DNA from: Limnomonas spitsbergensis
Lineage: Eukaryota > Chlorophyta > Chlorophyceae > Chlamydomonadales
DNA: 64,000 bases
NCBI GenBank assembly: GCA_037349105.1
Contig: JAYJMM010000112.1
Location: forward strand, 5,726,501 to 5,790,500
Reading direction: 5' to 3'
In this document: positions 42,380 to 55,545 of the stretch, piece by piece
Numbering within the stretch: the stretch's first letter is position 1
Layout of the letters: each line of letters opens with the position of its first letter
Position numbers and translations under genes: made by a program
Notes under the pieces: generated by a model
Told to the model about the DNA's origin: nothing
Seen by the model: the letters and a program-made list of their open reading frames with translations, nothing else
The model's database searches: none

Positions 42380-42690
42380 GCTCAAAATAGGAGCGATGCA
42401 AAATATGGCACTTAACGGGTACGGCAGCGCCACGCTGGCGCCACGCTGGCGTTCCGGTGCCATTCCGGTGACAAGTGGAATTGGGGAGGGTGAGCTGGCA
42501 TGCCATTTCCGCGTTCCGGTGACAAGTGGAATTGGGCCCAAAATAGGAGCGATGCAAAATATGGCACTTAACGGGTACGGCAGCGCCACGCTGGCGTTCC
42601 GGTGCCATTCCGGTGACAAGTGGAATTGGGGAGGGTGAGCTGGCATGCCTTTTCGGCGTTCCGGTGACAAGTGGAATTGGGCCCAAGATA
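42380..42690. repeat. Direct tandem duplication of about 150 bp
   Basis: Two adjacent copies run from CAAAATAGGAGCGATGCAAA to GACAAGTGGAATTGGGCCC. The first copy has an extra GCCACGCTGGCG-type 12-bp insert. Each copy itself contains TTCCGGTGACAAGTGGAATT twice. No gene is evident. Confidence 0.88.
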
Positions 42691-43459
42691 TTTGCAAAAG
42701 ACACGCTCAGACATTTTCTTTCTTTCTTTTTGCTTCATAAACGTTGCGTGCTCTCGGCCATGCGAAAACATATGTAAAAATGTAATGGTATGCAAAGAAG
42801 GCGAGCCGTGCACAAGGGATTTCTAGCTATGACCCATCCGGGAGAAGTGCCACCCATTCTCGATAGATTCTGTATTTCTGACCGTCTGTCTTCGAAACTG
42901 ACGGAAGTGGTTGGATAGGTGGGTCATGGGTGTGTGGGCTTAAGAGCGCCTCCTTGTGGTGCATGCTTTCCGTGTTTGTATTGTCGAGGGTTTCAAAATT
43001 AGAAGCCTTCTTCCAAGCTGGTAGGGTAACAAGTTGCCTGTGAGGCATTCAACCCATCAGTCAGCTCTCATAGCTCCTCGAATGACTCCTTCAGATTTCA
43101 AAACGAGATTTTAGATGCGTTGAAATCTTTGGGACAAAAAAAGTGCAAGCGAACTGTACCAGCAAGCAAGCTGTTAGGATAGATGGAAAGATTTGTCGAT
43201 TTGCTACTGCAGGCTGCCCTTCCGGCCAGAGTCTCTGCTTCTGGCTAATCCTGGCGGTACCGCCCGTCATTGATTCCACATGTGAGGACTGGATATACAT
43301 GATACATTAGGTCCCATGCACCAGTGGGCCGATGGGGACGAAGCACAGACCGGCCTGTGGCTTGTGGCCCAAGCAACGGGTCTAGCTGAAGCATGCCTCC
43401 ACGGCCACAGGTCGTGAAGCATCCTGAATTAAACAGCGTCGTGAAGGCAGATGTCTTAG

Positions 43460-46400
43460 GTCAATAACGTTACACCTCTGGGCCCGCTCAAAACTCGGCC
43501 GCGTGGGCGCCCAACAGTTCAGAAGGGAGTAAAGAAGGAACTAAAAGGAAGAGAGGGGGAAAGGAAAAAAAAGGAGAGGCCGGGAAGGCAACGAAGACCA
43601 AATCCAGCACCTGAGTTCCACTAGAGATTAGCCCTCATCAAAGCCTCTAAGAATAAGATAAGTCCAGAAAAGCTAGCGTATCCCACCCCTGCTTGGCCGC
43701 AAGGGCGCCCCACTGAGCAGAAGGGAGAAGAGAAGAAACTACAAAGGGGGCAAACAACAACAACAACCCACCAAGAAAAAGGACCAAAAGAGAAGGCCGG
43801 AAAGCTCAGACCACATGTCACAGGCCTGCCTAGGTTTGGTTCCAATCGGCCATGCAGTGACCATCCAACAGCCCACCGAAGGTAGCCTGATGTACACGAG
43901 AATGAACACTGTACACATGTGCGTGTTGTGAAGTTCTTACAGTCCATCAGAGCATCACATTTGATGCATGGGACATATGCTCGTAAACAGGTTAAGGCAC
44001 TAGATACACTAGGACAGAAAGCGAAAACCAGCGACCCCCCTGGGCAAGCAACTAGCACACAACCACGAAAGTGGCGTGGGAATGAACCCCATGGTGCAGA
44101 AAATAAACCCCAGCCACAACACATGGCTTATCTTTTATCATACACTGAAAGATAAAATGACAAGATTTTTTTTCCAGAAAACAGATGCAGAATCCGCTGT
44201 ACTTAGCTTGCCCCACACTCCATTTGCAGACCGTTTCATGGCATCATCCTCGTCCGTTAGGAAATTATGGAAAGTAAGGTTGAATTGAAAACGAAGGTAT
44301 GTATAGAACGGGCAGTAAATCATGTGCAGCTCATCCTCCCGGCATTCAAGATTGCAACATCTACAAATCCTCTCACTACGAGGCACACAAGGTTTCTCAA
44401 AGCGCCCCATCTCAATATTCAGCCAATGCGACCCCATCCGATCCCGGGCTACAGCAAAATATATATATAAGGCTTGCTCAAATTGTACCAGAAAGTCTCC
44501 TTCACATCACGCTTAATTTGACACCACTTAGAGAAGGTAAACAACTTGAAACCCGCGCGTTCTGAGTCAGGGGTAGCAAGTACGGATAGGGCCGTATGTG
44601 GCACATACCTGAAATTTTGGAATTCCTCTCATCCCTAGCTGAGGTTAGAATGTCCTCATTATCGAAAGAGAAATTGACTGAAGCAGTCAATAAATCAATA
44701 CCCAGAGTCATCAATATCGAAGACAAAACTAGCCGGTGAATGTAGGCTATGCCCGTTTTTTGTGATCACGACCCTGTAGTTGCGGTGTATGAGGCTGTTG
44801 GCCTGTGGGCCAACGCATGCACCCTTTCACATAACGGCCGTCAATCAACGGGCGTACCGTGGTCACCAGCAATTTTCAAACCCTGCTTTCGCCAAACCCC
44901 CTGCGCCAGACCCCGTAAAAACCCCTTCAACCAAACCCCGAAAACCCCCTTCGTACGGCGGTGCAAAAGCTTTATTGACGACGTTCGTAAAAACAACCCA
45001 ACAAATTGAAGTGCCAGCCTTCGCCAAATTACAACTTTCCTGCATAGCCATGTTCACAAAGTCATCATCAAACCTCAGATAAATTATATTCCAGAAACTC
45101 AGGGTCTGCTGAAAAAGACTTAAGATAAGGGGTTCACGGTTCCGCCACAGACTTGCAAAGACCCAGCCACTGCCTAAGGAAACCCTTGTGAATAACTTCC
45201 AAATTTCTAGAGAAACCAGTGTCTGTAAAGCCGACTCCTTGCAAAAGGAGACCTGGTCCCCAAATTTCTCACCCATAAACAGAATAGGCTTAGACCAAAT
45301 AGTCAAAAATATGACAATTAACTGAGGGGGGAGCGAAAAAATTTATGCACCCCATCATCTTAAGTTGTAGAGCTTCACGAGAGCTTTCCATATCTGGTCT
45401 TAAAATTGTTTTTGGCCCAGGGGGCTGAGAGATACGGAGGGACAAAGTGGGGGGGGGGGTAAAAGGCCTTTTTTAGAATTTTCCATTTTTTTAAACATCA
45501 GATTGAGACGATAGCTACACCGTTGCATTCTTACTGTCATTTGCTACAGATATGCATCATAAAAAATTCCACACCGAATACCAGACCCTTCCTGGCATGC
45601 AATTTGGCATGGGGGGGTGCCATGGCTCTGGAACCACAAGACGAAGCGACAGCGCACAATCACATCATTATATTACTCTTCTACTCCTGCTACTCCTTCA
45701 GCTCTTGCTCCGGCTGCTGCTGCTGCTATCGAGCATGCGGCTGCCGTAGAGCCTCTCGCTCTAGCAAACTCTGCTGGTCCTGCTGCTGAGGCTTCACCCG
45801 AGAGCCCGCAGCAGCAGCTCATATCTTTGGATGTAGCGAGTAGCGACCCAAGCGACCCCTGATGTTGTGGTGTTGCGAGAGCTTTCCAGCTGCCCCGGCT
45901 ACGCACCTCCTGTTGGCCGACCCTTCGTCGCAAATTGGCCATTTGCGGCTCACAGGCCCTGCCATCAGTCAGGCCTTGCCTTTTAAGTTCGAGGAGTCTT
46001 GCCTGCGGTCTGTGGACTGTGCCGGTGTCCACCAATCCTTGCACCAACAGACCAGTGGCTTGCACCATCCGCCCTTATGTGTGGAGCTATCACTTCCTAG
46101 ATCACATGGAGTCAGCCCACCCTGGTCAGGAGCTGACGGAGGCAGATGTGACGAGATAAGCCATCAGCGCTGAGGAGTTTGAGGGGGGGGAGTCAAGGAG
46201 CTCCCCAAGAAGGCAAGAAGCAGAAGACCAAGTTTCTGAAGGAGCACGTCAGCACGCTCAAGTTAAATGCTAGTTTGCTGCCACTCGTGAGTGCGAGAGT
46301 CCTCTCGTTTCTGGAGCCTCATGGTCTCTAGCATGGATAGGTAGCTGACAGGTGGTAGCAAGAGCATTGGTATATTCTTTTGTTTCATCACTTGACATTT

Positions 46401-47095
46401 GTGAACCATCTACATTCGAACCCTAAACGACACTCACCATTCTTATCAACACCATTAGAAGCGCACTGATGAGCTGATTGAAATTGACCCCGCCCCCTCC
46501 CTTAAATTCTGGTTTTTGACTGAGAAATCAAGATTTTACTAGGTTCCGGAGGCGGGGGGGGGGGGGCGTAGCCAGGGGGCGTTTCACATTTTTTTATGAT
46601 GGGGTCTTTGGCTTTTTTTTGCCCCCCCCTCGCATTTAATGTGAACATTGTGTATATCAAGCTCTTGACATGTCTGGACCATGGCATACAAAGCTGACCT
46701 CCCCTTGTTACTTGGATTACAACGTCTACCTGCTCCCTTCATACCCTCAGCCTCATCAAATAACATACCCAAGTAGATGAAAAAGGCTTAATATCAAGAA
46801 CGCTTCCGTCATAAGACAGAGATGCCAAGCGACGGCAATATTTCTGGTTAAAAACAACTGTTTTCTTTTGTATTGACTGCCAGGGCATTGTGGCGACAAA
46901 AAAGATGGAGAGCATCAAAGATTTTTTGCAGACCATCCGGCAATTCAGCGAATGACACCAGATCATCAGCATAAAGTAAACTCTGACCAAAGCATGTGAA
47001 TACGGACCTCCCGGTCCACCTACGGACGTCCCAGCAGCAACCGTTGCGACAATCCTGGCACCTACGGATCTCTCGCTCCACCTACGGACCTCCCG
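43460..47095 (-). mobile_element. Decayed non-LTR retrotransposon (LINE) fragment with RT YADD box
   Basis: On the - strand near 47000-46850 the frame reads SLLYADDLVSFAELPDGLQK then IFDALHLFCRHNALAVNTK, the reverse transcriptase palm motif. A frameshift later comes YLGMLFDEAEG and SALYAMVQTCQELDIHNVHI (46775-46600), typical of the RT thumb. At 44385-44290 a C-terminal knuckle CRCCNLECREDELHMIYCPF occurs. The frame is broken several times and a 45.3-46.6 kb block may be an insertion. The 3' region (43463-43515) matches a gene B intron repeat at 28.8 kb. It is not functional as read. Confidence 0.75.
45520..46180 (+). other. Possible insertion within the LINE, with Ala/Pro-rich + strand ORFs
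   Basis: Between the RT thumb and the C-terminal knuckle of the LINE lies a block with a + strand ORF (45617-45862) that is rich in Ala, Ser and Pro (STPATPSALAPAAAAAIEHA). No domain is recognised. It may be a captured exon or unrelated insert. Flanking G-runs and T-runs hinder defining its ends. Confidence 0.3.
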
Positions 47096-47244
47096 GTTCA
47101 CCTATGATCCAACCAAATCCACATAAGGCAGCCCGCGCCTGCTGTAGGCTGAAACGAGGTGTGGTAGGCGGCCGCAGACCTGTGTTTGGTTGCGGGGTTC
47201 CTAGGGTCTTCCCGGCCGACCATCTCCATCTGCGCCCGCTCGTA

Positions 47245-48130
47245 GGCAGCGTCCACTAGCGCTAGCACCTTTGCGACGGGGAGACGTTGTAGGTCAGCCG
47301 CTGTCTATGAGCGGGCGCAGTTGGAGGGCGGTTGCTCCCCGCTCTAGCTCCTCTAAGGCACATAGCAGTTCACTGCGCCAATTGCGTCCTCCAGTGGTCT
47401 GACTTAGCGCGACCTGCATATCAGCTCCCATGGCTGCCGCCATGAGTGGGCTGTCTCCATGTGCTGCCACTGCTACCGCTGCATTGTAGAAGCGAAGGAC
47501 ATGGCGCCACTAACCTTGCTGTATCGGTTGGATCTGTACCTACCTCAGGATTCCTCAACTGACGGCTGACGCAGGGAGCCCCGCTGCCTGACGCTTGTGC
47601 TGTAAAAAGCTAGACTGCAGTTTGCTCTGGAGATAGTGTTGCGGTCGGAGGTGACCGGTGGCCCACACCACATCCCCGTAGTTGGCTGCAGGCGTTGCGT
47701 ATGTGGCCGCTAGCCAGATGCGAGTAGGCAAATGATGCTACAAGCGCACCTAGGCTGCCATACGGCGGACACGCTGCAGCTGCAGCGCAGCAGCCAGAGG
47801 CGCCTGTCTTCCTTGCTTGGCCTTCTGCATGCTACCGCTCTCGTGCTGAATGATGCCCAATAACTTGAAATCCTGGACACGCTTCAGCACTGTTCTATCG
47901 GGGCCGAACACGCATGTATGGGCTGATTGCCGGCGTTGCGCTGCTAAGCGGCTGCCGAACTCTAAGATCTCTGTCTTGCTGACGTTGACCTGGAGCTGTT
48001 TAGCCGCCGCATATTCATGCAGGGCATCTAGCATGCGTTGCAGCCCTGCCGATCTGCCAGCTAGGAGGGAGAGATGAGCAGCATGGGCGTGAGGCCATGG
48101 CTTTTCTATCTGGAGGATGAGGTCGTGCTT
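47245..48130 (-). mobile_element. Second decayed LINE reverse-transcriptase fragment
   Basis: The - strand frame at about 48100-47750 reads LSLLAGRSAGLQRMLDALHE then YAAAKQLQVNVSKTEILEFG, followed by VLKRVQDFKLLGI. This matches the RT palm-to-thumb layout where YADD normally precedes LLA; here that box is degraded to a HAAH-like sequence. Downstream frames contain stops. It is a different lineage from the neighbouring fragment, with higher GC and different wording. Confidence 0.65.
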
Positions 48131-49230
48131 TTTGGTACCTAGACCCTTGAGGGACTTCCTTTCCTTTAGTTAGGGGGCCTTGTCCAAGTATTCCTTCCTT
48201 TCCCCTTCCGGTCCTTCTTGAATATTCTATGGAGGCAACTGACATGAGAGACTTGTTTGAGCAGGGATTCCTTTTTGTTTGTGACGTCCTTTTTGACCCG
48301 GTCCTTGTGCTGCCAACACAATATTGTTTGTTGGCTGTCTTGCGTATATCGTTAATTCAAAAAAACGACAGGTAAAGCAAGGTCAAGACTGCAACAACTG
48401 GTATTAACCACACGTTCAAGAAAGTACCGATACTCCAGATTTTTAAAAGCGTACCTAAGGAACCGCCTGCATCTGTCACACACTACAGGTATCCAGACAT
48501 GCATTGTTTACAATGGCACATGAACTATTCACTCAAATTGTCAACACACTTAGAATGAGGATTCAACTTCAAGCTACAAAGTCCGCACAATGCCTTACAT
48601 GTCAGAAGATCCCGTGGGGCAGACCTTACGAAACCGAGCAAGCACGATTCTTGCAAGTCCACACAAATGGAGCAGGTCATACTTCAAAGTGTGACAGAAT
48701 CAGATACTGAGCATAAAAGTGAAAGAGTTTGCAAGATTTTGCATGCGGCTATCACATGTTGCGCTATGTCTCTCTGCCAACTCATCAATCAATCCTGATC
48801 AGCGTCACACCTCAGCGGACAAACCGACATTACGTGTTCCTTTACCATCATAGCCGACATCACACATTCCGTTAGCATCCATACCCACAGGTTGAGGGAT
48901 CGAACCCGCCAAATGATCCCCTCTCCCCCATGCCTGGAGCGCCGGGTTCCATGTTCCCGCCCCCTCACATAAGAGGGGGGCATGGCTGCACCATGGTCCT
49001 CGCTGTGGATGGTAGCTGGACCTGAGCTTAGTCATTCCCTACCAGCGCCACACGGCCCAGCGTTCAGCAGAGCCAGCGAGTTTGCACCGTATTTGACAGA
49101 TTCCTTTATATCATGATCCCCACAGCCGCATCGCAGTCCATCATCTCCTGCCATCCTAACATATTTAGTCCTGTCCTTCACACCCAACATAGTCCGCCCC
49201 TGGTTCAGTCTACAACTCGTTTGGTCGGTT
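48131..49230. other. Intergenic region downstream of gene C
   Basis: I see no supported gene, RNA or repeat array. It should contain the 3' UTR of gene C directly below 49231. Confidence 0.5.
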
Positions 49231-52200
49231 TTACCGGGCCTGATACTTCTTGAATGTCATGACACATAGGGTGCAACAGAAGAAAACCTGCAGAGCGGGC
49301 ACACAGGGGCGAGCAAGTGTCGGAAAAATAGCCTGCCTCGAGAAAACATGAATACTGCTGGCGTCCGATCATCTGCTGCCTGAGGGGAACATAAGAGGTG
49401 TGTGCGTGCGGGGGGAAATAGCACATGGAAGGTTTGAGGGGGCATCGAGGTCAGGAGATATAGGAAGCAAATCTGTGATTAGTTTGAAGTGCAGGACGAA
49501 GTCCATGAAAGCATCCGATTTTATGCTTGGGTCCAGTGCCTGCAAATCCGATTCGATCGAAATATGATGCCTCCCTGCAGCAATGGGAATGCAGCTGACC
49601 ACAAACGTGGTACAATGCACCAGTGATAGAGCTCAGCAGCCGAGGTGTGTTCAAGACATCAGGAGAGGGCATCAGGAGAGGGCAACAGAAGCTTCAGTCA
49701 TCTGCCCTAGCGATAGAGGTTCCTTGAAGGAAGAACAGTGATTCAATCCAAATATGATGCCTCCCTGCAGCCAGGACCCTCCAGGGCAAGAAGGGCATGC
49801 ACGATGTTCGACAGGTACATCAAAGGACTCACAAACCAGAAGAGTGATGAGGGACTGACACGTCATCCCACCAAGAGTGATAAGGGAGTGACACGTCATC
49901 CCACCCAGACTCACAATGAAGAACAGCGCGGAGAAACCCAGGTTGCGCCACTTGTCTGCACCAGGCATACTGAAGGCCAGCAGCGCCGTTGCTGCAGCCA
50001 TGCAGGGGAGGGGGGGGGTGGGTGAAAAACATGGCAAGGCAGTCGCAGCATAAGAACAGGTGCGATTTCCGAAACATTACAATTACAGACCATTCTTATT
50101 TTGAAGACACCGTTCCTGAAGCCTGAAGGCCATCAGGCGAAGTGGACTTAAATTCAGCATAGTTCATTTAAAGGAGCTTCAGCTACATTTCGGCTACATC
50201 TCAGCAGCGGTGCTTTGGCTACATTTTGACTGCATCACAGCAGCCTGCAGACTAGAAAGTAGAAACAATGCTTAGAGTGGCAGAGCCTGATGCACCAGGC
50301 TACCATGACTGAACGCCGTAATGTAGCTCGACTGATTGAGGGCAACTGAGGTGACCTGAGGTTATCAGTGACTGAAATCCCTTTTTTCAAGGGAGCCACT
50401 CCTATCCTTGGCAAGGCAGCTTCAGGGTTGACAGTTCAGGGTTTATTTTAGGGCCGACTCACTTCCTTGGAAGGGCGGGTCGCTCTCCTCAAACTGGTTG
50501 ACCATGAGGGCGGTGAACGAGTAGCGGATGAAGTCCAGGTAGGAGTACCAATTCCACCAGGGGGGGATCTGGTTCAGCCTACACAAGTGTGGATCAGGGT
50601 GGGGTCAGCCTGCAGAAGTGTGGATCAGGGTAGGAACAGCTTGGACCATACTGATGTGGACAAACTAGATAAATCACGATTTACAAACTAAATGGAGGCT
50701 ACACATCTGCCCATCAAACACACTAATGAGCTCCCTGGCTGAAAACAAAGGCGCGTGCCAACACTGTCTAAACCCTTGACCCCAACCGTAAACCCTAAAG
50801 CCTAGCCCTAAACTCTAAACAAAGGCGCGTGCCAACACTGTCTTCGCACAGTCGTCAATATATTATATTCGTTTGAGGTTCGTCAAGAAATATGACAATT
50901 TTAGAGCGCAAGGGCGAGTTTCCCCCCCCAGGGTATGACCTCAGCAAAAGTCTACACACATGGACTATCCAACGGAGAGCTCACCCACAGCCAGTCTGCA
51001 CACACGGACACCCACAGCCAGTCTGCACCCACGGACACCCACAGCCAGTCAGCACACACAGACACCCACAGCAAGTCAGCACACACGGACACCCACAGCA
51101 AGTCTGCACACACGGACACCCACAGCAAGTCTGCACACATGGACCGTCCCAACAACGGAGAGCTCACCCTCAGCCATGTCCGGCCATTCCACAATCTGCA
51201 TGATGAGAATTCCGCTTTAACCAGAAGCTTAAAATCCCCAAAGAGGCACCACAATCGAACTCCCAACAGCGTGCCTTTCTTTTTCCAAATTTCACACGTA
51301 AGCCTTTATGCACAGCTTACTTGATGAGAAAGCCGCAAAAAAAGAGCAGGGTGACGACATATGTGGGGAGCAACGCGTTTGCTATGTCCAGTGAGGGGGA
51401 GAAGGAGGCGATGAAGTAGGCCAGCACTGCGCGCAATAGGAAAAGAGGGAGACACGATTGTGTGTTGTTACGGAGGCATGGAAAGAGCAGGCCAACAGGA
51501 AACGAGGCTTGGAGAAAAGATGCCAGTCCCGCGCACAATGGGAATAAAGCATAGAGAAACATGCGAATTGCAGGGCCACGCTCTCAGGCTCGGTGGCCGA
51601 CAATGTGCACAATGAGAAGAGGATCTCCATGATTCATGGTCATGGAGAAACATGAATGACCGGGACCTTCTAAAATGAAATAAAGCAGTCCTGCAGGCAA
51701 AGTGCAGGGTTGATGGTTAAGGGACACATTATCAGACATCTGTCAACCCCAAACAGCCAGCTTCATGAAACTTTGTGCACATCCACCAAGTCCTACGTAT
51801 TCAGTATACGTGTTTGCCCCACAGTGTCTCACCGATGCCATTACTGAGGGTGGTGAGGTAGATGAGCCAGAAGCACACCCAGTCGCCCTGCAGCTTGACC
51901 CCGTAGAAGACAAAGGACGTCATGACCAGGGAGGCCAAACAGGCCAGCACCAGCTCCTCAAACATCTACAAGTAGAGGGGGGAGGGTGGAAGGCGGGGTA
52001 GCTAATTAGGCATAAGCAGTGCAAGGGTCAGGGCTCATCATGGCAACGGCGCGGACAAGGCCTCGGCCCATGCCGCGTTGGTTCTTAACCCTCACGCCCA
52101 TGCGGGGCGGATCTTTCCTTCTTTCTTAAAGGGTCAATCATCGCAATCCAGGTCCAGGGGATGAGCAGTGCCAGGGCTGCTGGCCTCGCAGCATACATTT

Positions 52201-55200
52201 AGGAGACATAACAACCAAGAAGACAAAAAACAGAGAAGGGTTCACTATTGAGTGAAGGGAGTGTTTGGCTTGACGTCACCGTGGCCACCTAATGCGCAAA
52301 AGCGCGCCCCCTCCATCCCCCCTGCGCCACCAGGCCCCCCAGGCGCTGTCAGGTTCTGTTGCCTTGCACAAACCCCAAGGGGGATTTCTAGGTACGCGGA
52401 TATCTTGGCTAGCACGTGCACGCATAACATACAGCAGCCCCCACCCCCACCCCCAGGGCTTACCCTCCTGTCAAAATCCAATGCCTAGGCTATAGCAGGC
52501 TAGTAAAACATCAAGGGTGGAGCTGTTCATCCATCCCCTGCCCCCCCTACCCCCTCCTGGTGCCCCCCCTCCACTCATGGCCCGGTATCTTGGCTAGCAA
52601 GTACGTGAACAAGTAGTAGAGGCCATCATTTCCCCCCCGCTGGCTAGACCCTGCTGACTAGACCCTGCTGGCGCGATACCTTGGCTAGCAAGTACGTGAA
52701 CGCGTAGTAGAGTCCATCATTTCTCTCCCGGGTGAAAAGGCTGCGCTCTGTGTGGGGGTGAGGGGGAGTTCAGGCGAAAGCAGGGTAAAGATGGGGGCAA
52801 GAAGGAGCATACACTAAATCCGTAAGCCATATTCCCAACTAGAGAAAAAGGAGAAATAAGCTGGGGGAAGAACAGGACAAGAGAAGGGTTCAGATGGGGG
52901 CAAGAAGGAGCATATGCTACATAAGCTGCATTTCAGACAAGGGAACAAGGAGAAACAAGCATTTGTCTCAGACTCTCAGGGGCCCGATTCCTATCCGGGA
53001 TCCGATAGGGGCAACGAAGATGGGCAGCCGAATTTCTAGGGGGGCTTCTATAATAGACTTTTACATGGGGGCACGGAGGGTCAAGAATATGCCCCACCGC
53101 CCTGTTGCCAACAGGAATCAGATGCAGTAAAGGAGGGTGGGCATTGGTTCAAATGCAGCGTGTGAGGTTAGGGGTTTAGGGTTAAGAGTAAAGGTGGGTG
53201 AGAATTGGTTCAAATACTGCATTCATAGCAAGCTAATGGAACACTTACCTAGCACCAGAGACGGCACGTAGGCCGCAGCTCCAAAAGACGGCAGGATGCA
53301 GATCATGAACAGGACCTGTGCAACGAGGAAGGGGTAGGGTGTGGCTCAGGAGAAGGGTTCGGATGGGGGCAAGAAGGAGCTGGGGCTAAATATGCAAGCC
53401 GCATTCCCAACCAGGGGAAAAGGAGAAGCAAGCAGGGGTTAGTGTAGTTCAGGAGCTGGGGCGGCATCATTCACGGCCTCACGGGCCATGGTGCACTTTG
53501 TAGCAGTGAGGAGGGAAGAGGAAGGAGGGAGGGATATCCGTGAAAGGACCCAAAGTCAGGAGCGCAAGTATTTCACATTGTGCGAGAGGAGACGCGATTA
53601 TCCAGGTGCGAATCCAGGTGTGAATCCAGGTGTGAACCCAGGTGTGAATCCAAAGGAAAATGTGTGTTGCAGGAGAGATTAAAGTGAAGGTCTCCCCTCA
53701 ATGTTCCCCTCATCAGCCCTGTGCACCACCGTGAAGGGTTTACCTCAAATGTTTTAACCCTAAACCCTCAAAGGCCCTGGGCGACACCTACAGAGGCGAT
53801 GTTGTAGATGTTGTCCTCTGCCAGATTCCCGCCGGCGTTCAAGTAGAGCGTCATGATGAGCAGCCCCATGAGGATCTTGTCGCCAATGCGAGGACCCAGG
53901 AAGTTGGGATCCTTGTAGTTACGAGTGGTGCGGTACTGTGGGCAGCATCAGGAGTGTGTTGTGTTTGTGAGAGAAGGACCGCATGAGGGTGTTTTGAGTG
54001 CGAAAATACTGTGGGCAGCATGAGGAGTGTGTTGTAATGGGAGAGGGTGTTTGAGTGCAGGAGGTGAAGGGAGTTAAGATCCTTGTAGTTACGAGTGGTG
54101 CGGTACTGTGGGCAGCATCAGGGACTTTTAGATACCGTAGAACCGGTTTCACTCCGCATTTCATAAACTCATTTTGAGGGTGCGTGAACAGCATGCGCGG
54201 TATAAAAATAAAAAAATCCCGTTGCGCGAGCTTGGTAGTCACAGGCCAAACATACTTTTTGGGGGGTGCTCGGATGGCTGCTGCGCGGTAAATGCGCTGC
54301 GCGGACACCTAGTTTATTTTGCGGACAATTTGCTAACATATTCAAATTCGGTGTGCGCGAACCCTATCCGGTTCTACAGTAGGCTTGATTTATATAGGCT
54401 CAATGCAGCTCACCCTCCCGGCCCCCCGCCTCCCAATCAGGGATAGTGCTCGAATATGAGAGGGGAAAAAAGGGAAGTTGGAAGGTCTAATAGTGAGAGG
54501 GAGACGTGAGATTCTGAGAGCGATATTGTGATGCTATGTTGCTGTTTTGTGTTTGAAAAAAATGGGAGAGCTTGTCATAGCCACACAAGCTATGGCTCAA
54601 GATCGTGTGAGAGTGGGAAAATGGAGGAAGTTGAGATTTTTGACGTGCAGGTGGTAGTCGTGCCCAGGGAAGTGTGTGTTGCATCGTATAAAAACAACGA
54701 GGCGAATGTCTGTATGCAGGAAAAAACAATATGCGCAGATGGTAAGACTGGCAGAGGCAGAGCACCATTTATACCTGCAGCTTGACCAGAGGTAGAATCA
54801 CATACCCTAAGCCCTAACCCTAAACCCTAACCCTAACCCCTACACAATCCATGGTGTTGTGACCAGCAGCTGTAGCACCGCCAGTTGCTAACATCTATGG
54901 CAGCAAGTTGCACTGCCTATCATAAAAGGTGTCCAAGCTGTAAAAACAGCATACTTGCTTCAGAACACTTTATCAAGATGAGGAAGCCCCAGACGCGACT
55001 CGCCGAAGGCGAGAAAGTAGGTTAAAGTCGCGTAGGCGGCCTGCCCTCTGCCCCGAGCTTAAGAAATCATTAATCAAGATGAGGCAGCGTCATAGCCTTA
55101 TAATACCTTGATCAAGATGAGGCAGCGTCATAGCCTTATAATACCTTGATCAAGATGAGGCAGCGTCATAGCCTTATAATACCTTGATCCAGATGAGGCA

Positions 55201-55545
55201 GCGTCATAGCCTTATAATACCTTGATCAAGATGAGGCAGCGTCATAGCCTTATAATACCTTGATCAAGATGAGGAAGCGTCATAGCCTTATAATACCTTG
55301 ATCCAGATGAGGCAGCGTCATAGCCTTATAATACCTTGATCAAGATGAGGCAGCGTCATAGCCTTATAACACCTTGATCAAGATGAGGAAGCGTCATAGC
55401 CTTATAATACCTTGATCAAGATGAGGAAGCCCCACCACCAGGGTGTGACTGTGGAGCTGGTGGTGGTGAGCTCCTTCTTGCCCTCCTCATTCATCATCGC
55501 ATGCTCCGTGCCGTCGGTGTACGTCAGGAGCATTGCATAGTTGTC
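49231..55545 (-). CDS. Gene C transmembrane domain exons (13-21)
   Basis: After TPWWWGFLILIKYRTTRNYK, hydrophobic segments follow: ILMGLLIMTLYL, VLFMICILPSFGAAAYVPSL, LVLACLASLVMTSFVFYGV, WVCFWLIYLTTLSNG, YFIASFSPSLD ... VVTLLFFCGFLI, and LGFSALFFIVFFCCTLCVMT. ERSLFTRERNDGLYYAFTYL is the conserved ABCG coupling segment between TM2 and TM3. KLNQIPPWWNWYSYLDFIRY is the conserved pre-TM6 loop. The terminal exon reads VFFCCTLCVMTFKKYQAR and a stop, matching the basic C-terminal end of the family. Confidence 0.87.

Noticed and set aside
43621..44124. 167-codon - strand ORF rich in Cys, Phe and Gly
   Set aside because: Lies in the 3' part of the decayed LINE; no domain recognised and no start or splice context.
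49672..50037. Extending gene C exon 20 as one ORF to 49672
   Set aside because: The donor GTGAGT at 49914 and the in-phase terminal exon 49287-49231 (FFCCTLCVMTFKKYQAR and stop) fit the ABCG C-terminus much better.
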